Source: Anaerotignum lactatifermentans (lineage in GTDB: Bacteria; Bacillota; Clostridia; Lachnospirales; Anaerotignaceae). From it: DNA of 64,000 nucleotides. Below, piece after piece: positions 25,177 to 33,475 of this stretch. The stretch is from positions 1 through 64,000 of the forward strand of contig NZ_JACSNY010000009.1 of NCBI RefSeq assembly GCF_016902535.1, read 5' to 3'. Position 1 is the first letter of the stretch. Every line of letters starts with the position of its first letter. The notes below the pieces were generated by a model. The model ran no database searches. It worked only from the letters and a program-made list of their open reading frames with translations, and was not told where the DNA came from. Position numbers and translations under genes: made by a program.

Positions 25177-26079
25177 TCACCGAATCGGACGATGTTGTGC
25201 CGGTTCAGACATTTTTCGATACACGGTCGGCGACATACCATACTGCCGCCGGAAGGCGGCGGAGAACTGGCTGGCACTGCTGTATCCCACTGACTGGGCT
25301 ACCCCCAGCACGCTGAGGGAGGAGTCCCGCAGCAGCTCCGCCGCGCGCTCCATCCGCCGCTGCTGCAGCCAGGTGTGGACCGGCAGTCCGTACAGGCGGC
25401 GGAACCCCTCCTTGAATGTAGTTGCAGAGAGGCAGGCACGGCGGCTCAAAGTTGATATGGAGAGGGGTTCGTCCAGATTCTCCTCCATATATCGGCGGGT
25501 TTCTGCCAAGGTCCGGATCATCTCCTGATCCAGCACCGGGGCCATTTCCGCCGCTGGTTCCCCCTGGGCAGAGAGTAGATACAACAGTTCCACCGACTTC
25601 CACACGCACCAGCGTGCCCGCTCGCTCCGGGGCAAACGATCCAGGTCAGCAAAGGCCGCCTGGCTCCAGGGAGAGGGACCCTCCACGGCGCAGCCGCCCC
25701 GGCTGGCCATCCACCGCCGCACTTGCTCCGTGTTCAAGGCCAAACCGCCCAGCAGGCGGCAAATGGTTTTTAGACTCTCCCGGGCGCCCCGGGCGTCCAC
25801 CGCCACCAGCACACCCTTTAAGCCGGTCTCCACTCTGGCATGGGTCAGATCAGAGATGTCGGTGAGGAGAAGCACCTGCCGGGTACCTAACCTCAGAACC
25901 GAACCATCCCGCCGGGTCAGAGTCACCATCCCGGCCAGGCAGAACAATACCTCAAAGTGCAGAGGTTCCAACCGGAGGGGCAGAGGGAATGACCTCTCGC
26001 ACAGGGAGAACAGGCAGGCTCGCGCACCAGGCATCACTTGTGTCCATTCCCCCTGTTTTGACAAAAATTCTGCCAGCAT
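25177..26079 (-). CDS. AraC-family regulator of the P-type ATPase cluster
   Basis: A 300-residue protein: N-terminal cupin-like half, C-terminal AraC domain with two HTHs (SISTLSRRACLSATTFKEGF and LGVAQSVGYSSASQFSAAF) and the conserved RRQYGMSPTVYR. Encoded in the middle of the metal cluster, upstream of the small genes and the ATPase. It is unlike the AraC at 12.6 kb in its N-terminal half, so the two probably sense different ligands. Confidence 0.85.
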   Translation of the reverse strand: MLAEFLSKQGEWTQVMPGARACLFSLCERSFPLPLRLEPLHFEVLFCLAGMVTLTRRDGSVLRLGTRQVLLLTDISDLTHARVETGLKGVLVAVDARGARESLKTICRLLGGLALNTEQVRRWMASRGGCAVEGPSPWSQAAFADLDRLPRSERARWCVWKSVELLYLLSAQGEPAAEMAPVLDQEMIRTLAETRRYMEENLDEPLSISTLSRRACLSATTFKEGFRRLYGLPVHTWLQQRRMERAAELLRDSSLSVLGVAQSVGYSSASQFSAAFRRQYGMSPTVYRKMSEPAQHRPIR

Positions 26080-26117
26080 CCGCTTGCCTCCTCTCCATTG
26101 ATCTGTGTCTCAGATAC

Positions 26118-26366
26118 TTATCGGCCAAACAGCCCTTTCTTGTGCCAGGATTCCTTCCAAATCTCCCCCACATCATAGCCAGTGGCGGAAATAGCCGCCT
26201 GTAAAGTCTCTTGATCCAGTTCCATTTCCGTGATTACCACAGTCTCTTTTTTACTCCGAGATGAAGTGACCTTCTTCACCGGAAATGCTTTCCGCACCGC
26301 ATCGTTCACATGGCTCTCGCACATACCGCACATCATGCCGTCTACTTGGATTGTGTATTTCCACAT
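26118..26366 (-). CDS. HMA-domain metallochaperone-like protein
   Basis: An 82-residue protein with the ferredoxin-like HMA fold and the metal site GMMCGMCESH (CxxC). It probably binds a soft or transition metal and passes it to the nearby P-type ATPase, which lacks its own N-terminal CxxC. The start MWKYTIQVDG is supported by AAGGGA 6 nt upstream; an ATG 15 bp earlier is also possible. Confidence 0.82.
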   Translation of the reverse strand: MWKYTIQVDGMMCGMCESHVNDAVRKAFPVKKVTSSRSKKETVVITEMELDQETLQAAISATGYDVGEIWKESWHKKGLFGR

Positions 26367-26495
26367 CTTCTGTCCCTTCATTCTTCTTAAAGTCCGTTTC
26401 GCTGGTTCCAGCATATACGGTACACTTCATCAGAAGCATTCCAATGGTTGAATAGTAAGTCAAATGCTGTGCTCAGCCGCACCATTTGCCGCTTT

Positions 26496-27164
26496 TTATG
26501 AGATGCCACTCGGTTCTTCATTTTCCAAAAGGCTGCTGTTTTCCCGCATCGCCAGAACGCAGAGCCAATGCTTTTTTGCATTCCGATTTACGATGATCTC
26601 AGAAAAACCTGCCTCGGTGAGAAAACGGGCAAGTTGGTCTCCATCGAAGATCCTCATCCCATCAATGACAGAAAGCCACTTGCTGGCGTGGGGATCTTCT
26701 CCGTCCGACTCATTGACGATCAGAAAGATGCCGCCCGGCCGCAGAGTTCGGTACACCTCCCGGAAGCTCTCCGTAGGACCAGGCCAGAAATATACAGTTT
26801 CAAATGCGGTCACTAAATCAAATACGCCATCCTCGAAGGGAAGGCAAGACACATCTCCCTGTATGATACGGCAGCGGCTGGCTTGCAGCCCCTTGCGGTT
26901 AACACTCCTGGCCTTTTCCACAGATATTTCTGAATAGTCCAGAGCAGTAATAGTCGCAGCCGGATATTTTCGCAAAAGCGCCCGAATGTTCCGACCACCA
27001 CCGCAGCCCAGTTCTGCAATCTCGGTGGGACCTGTTTCAGGCAAATGGCTAAGGCCCCAATCCGCGAGGACAGCATGGGCATGATTCATGCTGCCCACCA
27101 TGCACCTGCCCAGCAATCCTTTCGGCTTGCGGGTATTGTTGAAAAAAGCCTTTAATATTCCCAT
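26496..27164 (-). CDS. Class I SAM-dependent methyltransferase
   Basis: A 222-residue Rossmann-type methyltransferase with motif I ELGCGGGRN, acidic motif II (ALDYSE), GDVSCLPFED and the post-motif LRPGGIFLIVNE. The substrate is not identifiable; relatives include UbiE/Methyltransf_11. The GTTAG-N6-CTAAC operator lies 27-46 bp upstream of its ATG, suggesting metal or iron control, and it heads the leftward run of genes leading to the P-type ATPase. Confidence 0.8.
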   Translation of the reverse strand: MGILKAFFNNTRKPKGLLGRCMVGSMNHAHAVLADWGLSHLPETGPTEIAELGCGGGRNIRALLRKYPAATITALDYSEISVEKARSVNRKGLQASRCRIIQGDVSCLPFEDGVFDLVTAFETVYFWPGPTESFREVYRTLRPGGIFLIVNESDGEDPHASKWLSVIDGMRIFDGDQLARFLTEAGFSEIIVNRNAKKHWLCVLAMRENSSLLENEEPSGIS

Positions 27165-27191
27165 AACTTCCTCCAGGAGTCGAAATTATAG

Positions 27192-27210
27192 TTAGCATTG
27201 ACTAACCATA
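27192..27210 (-). promoter_or_regulatory. DtxR-like operator ahead of the methyltransferase
   Basis: TTAGCATTGACTAACCATA contains the GTTAG-N6-CTAAC core (27,191-27,206) seen at 16,242 and 21,821. It is positioned just upstream of a leftward gene, as the other two are. Confidence 0.5.
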
Positions 27211-27349
27211 ATTCATTATAAATCCTTTCTTGCGGAAAAGCAATATACAAGTATGCTATCATGCTATTTTCCGCTATGGGAAATGTGGAAAACGGCCGCT
27301 CCGCCGATGGAAAACAGATATTCACGGCCCGATGGAAAAACTGCCAGCT

Positions 27350-27418
27350 TTCCCACAGCCCGCAAATATTGTTTCCCACAGCTCCGCAGACATGGCCGTT
27401 TACGCACATTCCCACAGC
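27350..27418. repeat. Three TTCCCACAGC repeats
   Basis: TTCCCACAGC occurs at 27,350-27,359, 27,373-27,382 and 27,409-27,418 in the 490-bp space between the methyltransferase and the conjugation module. The purpose is unknown; iteron-like DNA or chance are both possible. The rest of the space holds only the operator and terminator listed. Confidence 0.3.
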
Positions 27419-27471
27419 GCCTGCTGCTGCGAACATCCTTCCTGTCCGATCCTGATTGAAAGAGAAAAAAG

Positions 27472-27530
27472 AGAACAAAAAAAGAAGTGGGAGCGTTACC
27501 CTCGGTCCAAACCGAAGGCGGCGCTCCCAC
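27472..27530 (-). terminator. Terminator of the left conjugation module
   Basis: GTGGGAGCG pairs with CGCTCCCAC (27,487-27,530) with further pairing inside, followed on the minus strand by TTCTTTTTTTG. The mirrored terminator in the right arm is 47,452-47,499. Confidence 0.7.
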
Positions 27531-27656
27531 TCTGTTATGGAAAAGTGTTCAAAACAGCCTCTTTGTCCCCCCTCAAATCAGAGGGAGAGGCCCACATGGG
27601 GAAATCATAAGGGCGGCTCCCGGAAAAGCCGCCACAGGCGATTTTTCAGCCCGTTT

Positions 27657-27839
27657 TCAACCCCTATTCCCGCATTTTTTCGAGCGTGCGGACTGGTAAT
27701 GGGGACAGGCGATGAGGACTGCCCGGAAACTCTGCTTGCAGGGATGGACGCAGCCCTTGCAGAGCTTGTTATACTTGCGTCTGCCGTTCTCCCCCAGGAA
27801 GAAGGACCATTCCAGCCGCCACTTCTTGCTCCGGCTCAT
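27657..27839 (-). CDS. Cysteine-rich small ICE protein, left copy
   Basis: A 60-residue basic protein (SKKWRLEWSFFLGENGR, then NKLCKGCVHPCKQSF and CPHY) with a CxxC-x3-C pattern that may bind zinc. Its ATG overlaps the stop of the ArdA-fusion gene (ATGA). The right-arm copy (47,141-47,317) is about 85% identical by eye. Last gene of the module; function unknown. Confidence 0.75.
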   Translation of the reverse strand: MSRSKKWRLEWSFFLGENGRRKYNKLCKGCVHPCKQSFRAVLIACPHYQSARSKKCGNRG

Positions 27840-29695
27840 AGGTCGTGCTCCGGGGGCTTCTTCTGCTGAGTCTTGTCCGGGGGCTTGCGCTCGCCGCACT
27901 CCCGCTTGGCCTCCGCCAGCCGTTCCCGGATGGAGGGCTTCTTCTCCGGCGTGGTCCTGCGCGCCTCACCCTGGGCCTTCTCTAACTCCTCGCCCTTGCG
28001 ACCGTTGTTCAGCACCCCGTCGATCATCCCGTAGTCGTCCTCCAGGGTCATCTCGGCGGTGCGGAGCGGGTTCTCCGGCTCCACCGGCAGGGCGATGATC
28101 TGCCCGTTCAGGCTGATGAACTGTTCCGGCTGCTTGAAGTGCTCCGTGTATTTCTGCACCTGCTCCGGGGTCAGGGAGGTGAAGGACTCCTCACCCAGCC
28201 CCACCACCAGGAAGGTGCCGGCCATGACGTCGTAAATCTCCCCATGCTCATCCCGCAGGCCCCGGTTCAGCTCCAGGCCGATCAGCTTGCCCTCATCGTT
28301 GCAGACCAGCCCCACCGGGTCAGAGAATGGATAAGCGGTGGCAATATCGCCGCCCACCTCCGCCTGTAACGAATGGAGGCCGGGGTCGATCTCCTTCACA
28401 TAGGGCTCCTTCATGGGCTCCACCACCAGGACGGTCATCTTCTCCGGGGCGGCGTGCTCCTGGGCCTCCTCGCTGCGGATAGCGAAGGAACGGGAACCAT
28501 TGCCCATGATGAGGTACTTCCCATCATCAGACTGATGGTGCAGACCGTACCCGGCCGCCTCCATCTGCTCCCGGCTCATATCCGTCACATAGAAGGTCCC
28601 CCTGGGGGTGCGTACCGTTTCGCTGGTCTCCCGGTCATCCGGGGAGGGCACCGTGGCCTGCCCAGCCAGCTCCGCCTCATACTCCCGGCCCGCCTGCTCC
28701 GCAAAGGCCAGCATCTCGTCCACATGGGACTTGTCCGGGTTCTGGATGGCCTCCCGGATCACCGCCGGATCAAAGTCGAGAAATTCTTCATAGCCGGTGG
28801 CGTCCTTGAACTTCTCGATCTCCGAAGGGAGATAGTCCTCCTGGGTCTGCCCCAGGGCGGCCAGCTTCTCATCCAGGGCAGAAATGCGGCCGGCCATCAG
28901 GTTTTCGTAGATCTCCTCCTTGGCCGCGTGCTCCTCCGGGTGCTCGGCGGCGTACTGCGGGTCGTGCTGGCGGAAGAACTCGTCCATATCGTAGGCGATG
29001 TCCATCGCCCACTCGGATTTTTCCTCCTCGGTCAGCTCCTTTGCGTCCTGGAAGGTCATCACCCGGTATTCCTCCGGGATGCTTCCGTGTTCGCCGTCGT
29101 AATACTCATGGAAGCTGCTCCCGGTATCCCGCACATACCCCAGGTTGGTGAACTCGCCGCCCTCCTCCAGGGCGACGTCCCGGCCGTAGGCCTCATAGTC
29201 GATGTAGTTCCGCAGATGCTCCGGCACCTGCATGGCATCCAGTTCCTCGATGTAGTAACGGCCCAGGTCGTCGTGGTCGTGGATGTCGGGGTAAATGTCG
29301 TAGCAGTCCAGGTTCTCGGTCAGGTTGATGATCTCCTGCAAGCTGCCCGAATGGTCGCCGATCTCCATCGCCGCCTGGAACTGTTCATACTCGCCCTGGC
29401 TCATCTCGTCCAGCTTGGAGGCCAGGTAGTTGAGCTCGTCCAGGCTCTCATACTCGCCCAGCTTGTCATAGAGGCCGTCCACATAGCAGTCATAGTCGGT
29501 AATGAACCACTCCTCATAGGGCTGGCCGAAGTCGTCCTTCTGCCCAATGCCGATCCGTTCAAACACCTTCTGCATCTCCTCCGGCGTGGTGGGGAACTTC
29601 ACCCATTCGCCCACCAGGTCGCCCTCGTTGTACTTGCCCAGGTTGGTGATGAAGGCGGCAAAGGGATAATCTTTGTCATAGTCATAATGGGGCAT
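27836..29695 (-). CDS. ArdA antirestriction domain fused to DUF3846/DUF4316-type domains, left copy
   Basis: A 619-residue multidomain protein. Residues ~1-165 match ArdA (AAFITNLGKYNEGDLVGEWV opening, acidic throughout), a DNA mimic that blocks type I restriction enzymes. Residues ~420-530 look like DUF3846 (VEIDP..LQAEVGGDIATAYPF, then NRGLRDEHGEIYDV), and the end resembles DUF4316 (EMTLEDDYGMIDG) with the tail KPSIRERLAEAKRECGER. Genes like this protect incoming ICE DNA in a new host. The start has AAGGAGGTGTCGCT upstream. Right-arm copy: 45,285-47,144, same length. Confidence 0.82.
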   Translation of the reverse strand: MPHYDYDKDYPFAAFITNLGKYNEGDLVGEWVKFPTTPEEMQKVFERIGIGQKDDFGQPYEEWFITDYDCYVDGLYDKLGEYESLDELNYLASKLDEMSQGEYEQFQAAMEIGDHSGSLQEIINLTENLDCYDIYPDIHDHDDLGRYYIEELDAMQVPEHLRNYIDYEAYGRDVALEEGGEFTNLGYVRDTGSSFHEYYDGEHGSIPEEYRVMTFQDAKELTEEEKSEWAMDIAYDMDEFFRQHDPQYAAEHPEEHAAKEEIYENLMAGRISALDEKLAALGQTQEDYLPSEIEKFKDATGYEEFLDFDPAVIREAIQNPDKSHVDEMLAFAEQAGREYEAELAGQATVPSPDDRETSETVRTPRGTFYVTDMSREQMEAAGYGLHHQSDDGKYLIMGNGSRSFAIRSEEAQEHAAPEKMTVLVVEPMKEPYVKEIDPGLHSLQAEVGGDIATAYPFSDPVGLVCNDEGKLIGLELNRGLRDEHGEIYDVMAGTFLVVGLGEESFTSLTPEQVQKYTEHFKQPEQFISLNGQIIALPVEPENPLRTAEMTLEDDYGMIDGVLNNGRKGEELEKAQGEARRTTPEKKPSIRERLAEAKRECGERKPPDKTQQKKPPEHDL

Positions 29696-29707
29696 AGCGA
29701 CACCTCC

Positions 29708-30235
29708 TTACAGCTCCGGCTCAGACTTCCCCTTGTGGGGCGCCTGAGCCTTATTTTTGTTCCTGCACTCCTGTTTGCTCTGTTCCAGCCGCTCCTTGAC
29801 GGAGGGCTTGCGGTCCGCCTGCTTCGCCTGGGGGCGGTCGTGCTGCCATGAATCATCCGTGGGGAACAGATACCCCCGGCTGGTGAAGCACCCCCGGTCC
29901 TCCTCCAGGGCGCGCCGGCCGAAGGGGGCGGGGTCAATGGCGGCCCGGAGGTCGTCTGTCAGGTCGATGGTCAGTTTCTCCTCCAGGTACTCCCAGCCCA
30001 GGTCCTCCAGGGTCTGGACATGGGGCTCCAGCACGAAGCAGTCCACATTTTTCTCAAATTCCAGGAACTGCTCCGCCGTAGTCAGCCGATAGGGTGACTC
30101 CTGGACAGCGGCCAGGAGGTCACGGTCCTCCTGAGAGAGGGCGGCGATGGCTTTCGCCACCGCCGCCCAATCCTCCTTGCTCATGCTCTGCTCCGCACCT
30201 CCCAGGGAAATATCCGGGATCGCCTTATCTGCCAT
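29708..30235 (-). CDS. ICE-conserved hypothetical protein, left copy
   Basis: A 175-residue acidic protein: a helical segment near residues 20-45, then LLAAVQESPYRLTTAEQF, which is kept in the right-arm copy (44,736-45,272), and a basic tail that begins KPSVKERLEQSKQEC. The tail resembles that of the neighbouring ArdA fusion. I do not recognise the main domain. It overlaps the topoisomerase gene by 11 bp, so it belongs to the same operon; an anti-defence role beside ArdA is a guess. Confidence 0.65.
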   Translation of the reverse strand: MADKAIPDISLGGAEQSMSKEDWAAVAKAIAALSQEDRDLLAAVQESPYRLTTAEQFLEFEKNVDCFVLEPHVQTLEDLGWEYLEEKLTIDLTDDLRAAIDPAPFGRRALEEDRGCFTSRGYLFPTDDSWQHDRPQAKQADRKPSVKERLEQSKQECRNKNKAQAPHKGKSEPEL

Positions 30236-32321
30236 TCAAGCCCTCTTTCCGTTTGGGGAACTCCAGTTTGAAGCGGACATACTTCTCGCCGGTATCATCC
30301 AGCACCACCACCGCGTCATAGGCGGCGCCCTTCTTTTCAGACCACATCCCCTTAACGGAGGTGCGGCCCTTCTTCAAAAGGTCGGCGGCCATCTTCTTTG
30401 TCAGCTCCTTCTTGCGGGAGGTCCAGAAACGGTCGTCCTTCCACAGCACGAAGCGGCAGGAGCGGTCGGAGCAGTAAAAATTCTTCTTGCCCTCATAGAC
30501 CGGCTTGCCGCAGCGGGGGCAGAGGCCCACGGCCTCCCGCTCCGGGGCAAACAGCTTCTGGCCCTCCTCGGAGATGTGGGAATAGGTTTTCACCAGCTCC
30601 CGCGTCATGTCAGAGATCCCCGCCATAAAAGCGGCGGGGTCGCCTGCGTCCCTGGCGATGGCGGTCAGCTTCTGTTCCCACTCCGCCGTGAGCATGGGAG
30701 AGGTCAAAGTATCCGGCAGGACGGTGACCAGGTTGATCCCCTCCTTGGTGGGGATGAGGCTTTTGCCTTTGCGCTCCACAAACCCGGCCGCCACCAGCTT
30801 TTCCAGGATCGCCGCCCTGGTCGCCGGGGTGCCCAGGCCCTTGCGCTCGGCGTCCTCCGGCATCTCCTCTTTCCCGGCAGTCTCCATCGCCGCCAGGAGG
30901 GTGTCCTCCGTGTACGCCTTGGGCGGGGCGGTGAAGTGCTCGGTGACAGCGGCCTCCACCCGGTCAAAAAGTTGACCTTCGGTGAAGTCCGGCAGGGCGG
31001 CGGGTTCCGCCTCGTCCTCCGGCTGATCCTTCAGGGAGGCGCGGAAAATGCGGTCGATCTCACGCCAGCCCTCGGAGAGGATGCGCCGCTCCTTGGCGGT
31101 GAAGGTCTGTCCACCACAGTCAAAAGCGGCCGTGACTGCTTCGTACACATAGGGCTCCGCCGCCGCGCACAGCAGTTCCCGGCACACCAGCAGGAGGATA
31201 TTGCGCTCGCCCACGGGCAGTTCGGATAGACTGGCCTTCTCCAGCTCCAGGGTAGGGATGATAGCGTGGTGGTCGGACACCTTCTTGTCATTCACCAGCA
31301 GGGACACATCCGGGAAGAACTCCCCGCACCCGCCAAAGGGCGGCACCTTGGCTGCCAGGTGGAGGACCGCCGAAGCGGTCTCCGCCATATCAGCGGTCAG
31401 ATACCTGCTGTCCGTCCGGGGATAGGTCAGCAGCTTCTTCTCGTAGAGGGATTGCGCGTAGTCCAGCGTCTGCTTGGCCGTGTAGCCGAACAGGCGGTTG
31501 GCCTCCCGCTGCAAGGTGGTCAGGTCGTAGAGCCTGGGCGGCGCCTCTTTCTTCTGTTCACGGGTGACGGAAGTGCAGACCGCCTCCGCGCCGGCACAGG
31601 CCGCCCGCAGGGCCTCCGCCTCCTCTGGGGCAGTAATCTTCTCGGACACCGCTTCGGCCCCATCCAGGGTCAGGCGCACATGGTGGTACTTCTCCTTGCG
31701 GAACATTGTGATTTTGCTGTCCCGGTCCACCAGCATGGCAAGGGTGGGCGTCTGGACACGCCCCACATTCAGGGTGCGGTGGTATAATACCGAAAATAAT
31801 CTTGTGGCGTTGATCCCGATGAGCCAGTCCGCTTTCTGGCGGCAGAGGGCAGACTGATACAGCGGGTCATACTCCGCGCCGGGGCGCAGGCCGGCAAAGC
31901 CCTCCCGGATGGCCGCGTCCTCCATCGAGGAGATCCACAGGCAGGAGAAGGGCTTCCGGCAGCCCGCCATCTCATAGACCAGCCGGAAGATGAGCTCGCC
32001 CTCCCGCCCGGCGTCGCAGGCGTTGACCAGCTCCGTCACATCCGGGCGCTCCATAAGGCGTTTCAGGTTCTGGAAGGCGTCCTCTTTGCCCTTCGCCAGC
32101 ACATAGCGGAAGGGCTCCGGCAGGATGGGAAGATCGTCATACTTCCACTTCTTATAGCCGGGGTCATACCCAGCCGCGTCCATCGGGGACACCAGGTGTC
32201 CCACACACCAGGAAACGATGAACCCATTCCCTTCAAAACAGCCATCGGCCCTGGATGCGACACCCAGGGCCGACGCAACGGCTTTTGCAACACTCGGTTT
32301 CTCGCAGATCACCAGCTTCAT
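30225..32321 (-). CDS. topB: DNA topoisomerase III, left copy
   Basis: A 698-residue type IA topoisomerase. The TOPRIM domain opens the protein (LVICEKPSVAKAVASALG) and includes ACDAGREGELIFRL. The active-site tyrosine is in LLTYPRTDSRYLT. The C-terminus has a zinc-ribbon-like CPRCGKPVYEGKKNFYC and the basic tail. ICE-borne TopB proteins help to resolve transferred or replicating DNA. Overlaps both neighbours by a few bases. Right-arm copy: 42,647-44,749. Confidence 0.92.
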   Translation of the reverse strand: MKLVICEKPSVAKAVASALGVASRADGCFEGNGFIVSWCVGHLVSPMDAAGYDPGYKKWKYDDLPILPEPFRYVLAKGKEDAFQNLKRLMERPDVTELVNACDAGREGELIFRLVYEMAGCRKPFSCLWISSMEDAAIREGFAGLRPGAEYDPLYQSALCRQKADWLIGINATRLFSVLYHRTLNVGRVQTPTLAMLVDRDSKITMFRKEKYHHVRLTLDGAEAVSEKITAPEEAEALRAACAGAEAVCTSVTREQKKEAPPRLYDLTTLQREANRLFGYTAKQTLDYAQSLYEKKLLTYPRTDSRYLTADMAETASAVLHLAAKVPPFGGCGEFFPDVSLLVNDKKVSDHHAIIPTLELEKASLSELPVGERNILLLVCRELLCAAAEPYVYEAVTAAFDCGGQTFTAKERRILSEGWREIDRIFRASLKDQPEDEAEPAALPDFTEGQLFDRVEAAVTEHFTAPPKAYTEDTLLAAMETAGKEEMPEDAERKGLGTPATRAAILEKLVAAGFVERKGKSLIPTKEGINLVTVLPDTLTSPMLTAEWEQKLTAIARDAGDPAAFMAGISDMTRELVKTYSHISEEGQKLFAPEREAVGLCPRCGKPVYEGKKNFYCSDRSCRFVLWKDDRFWTSRKKELTKKMAADLLKKGRTSVKGMWSEKKGAAYDAVVVLDDTGEKYVRFKLEFPKRKEGLNGR

Positions 32322-33475
32322 TTCGTATCCTCCACTTCTTCCTCCGGTTCCGGCTCGTCCTCGTTGATATATTCCTCCTCATCCTCAAAATCATAGTCGT
32401 CCGGGTCGGCGCTGACCTTTGCGCCCTGCTTGGGCTTGATAAACTTGATGTAGGCGAAGGCTCCGCCGCCGCCCAGCACCACCAGCGCCAGGACCAGCGC
32501 CAGGGCGCCCATGCCCCCGGACTTCTCCGCCTCCGGCTCCGGTTCGGGTTCCGGCTCCGGCTCCGCGCCGGCGCACTCGGCCATATTCACCGCGCACACC
32601 TCGCAGGAGGTGTTCACCGCCCCGGCCTGGCATTTCTCCGTACAGGTGCAGACCGCCGGCGCCTCCTGGGCCTCGCCATCCTCCATCAGTGCCAGGAGGT
32701 CCGCCTCGTCCACCTGGTTCAGGAAGTGGACGGTCTGCGCCCCCTCGTCGTCCCGGTCGATGATGAGATAGAACACATTGCCGCCCTTGGTCTCCACGGT
32801 GATGAACTGTTTGCCGGAGGAAGCCCCGCCCAGGTCGTCGATAAGGGAGAGGTTCCCATCCGGGGTGAGGGCGGCTCCTCCTCCATCGGAGAGGCCGGAG
32901 GGGAGCAGTTCCAGCAAAGCGGAGAGGTCTGCCCCATCCAGAGAGAGGGAAAAACTGCCCGTATCCGTGATGGTCAGGTAATCGGAATGAACATAGCCCT
33001 CCCGCTCCGGCAGAAGCACCTTGACCCACTCGCCCTCGGTGCCGATGACCTCCACCTGCGCCCCGTTGGGAAGCTGGGTGAAGGCGTCATTGTCCAGCCC
33101 CGCGCCGGTGCGGACATTCAGATTGCCACCGCAGGTGGTCACGGTGCCGGTGCGCAGGGGCTCCAGCCCCTCCAGGTTGGGGGTGAACAGGATACCATCC
33201 TCGGTGACAGTCACGGTTCCCAGGCTGCCCAACAGTTCGGTGAGCTGGTCCAGGGTGTCACCGCTGGCCTCTGCATTATCGCCGCTGGCAGTATCTTCAT
33301 CATCGGAAACCGTGATTTCCGGGGTCTCGTCATCCTCCGTGAGGTCTGCCTCCGTCTCGGTGTAGTAAGGTTCACCCTCCCCGCCGCCGGCAAAGGCAGG
33401 GATCGCAAAGGCCGTGGCACAGAGCGCCACGGCCAGCGCCGCCGTAAACAAGCGGATGATTGTTTTATTCTTCAT
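32318..33475 (-). CDS. DUF4366/CD1107-family surface protein with an SH3b insert, left copy
   Basis: A 385-residue exported protein: signal peptide at the N-terminus (LFTAALAVALCATAFAIPAFA), then an acidic linker, an SH3b-like domain at ~115-170 (LNVRTGAG, GEWVKV, GYVHSDYL), the DUF4366 core (VFYLIIDRDDEG, HFLNQVDEADL, a Cys-rich CTCTEKCQAGAV), a Glu-Pro repeat, a C-terminal membrane helix and an acidic tail. The SH3b part is missing from the right-arm copy (242 residues). It probably sits in the envelope as part of the conjugation channel; the SH3b may bind peptidoglycan. Confidence 0.82.
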   Translation of the reverse strand: MKNKTIIRLFTAALAVALCATAFAIPAFAGGGEGEPYYTETEADLTEDDETPEITVSDDEDTASGDNAEASGDTLDQLTELLGSLGTVTVTEDGILFTPNLEGLEPLRTGTVTTCGGNLNVRTGAGLDNDAFTQLPNGAQVEVIGTEGEWVKVLLPEREGYVHSDYLTITDTGSFSLSLDGADLSALLELLPSGLSDGGGAALTPDGNLSLIDDLGGASSGKQFITVETKGGNVFYLIIDRDDEGAQTVHFLNQVDEADLLALMEDGEAQEAPAVCTCTEKCQAGAVNTSCEVCAVNMAECAGAEPEPEPEPEPEAEKSGGMGALALVLALVVLGGGGAFAYIKFIKPKQGAKVSADPDDYDFEDEEEYINEDEPEPEEEVEDTK

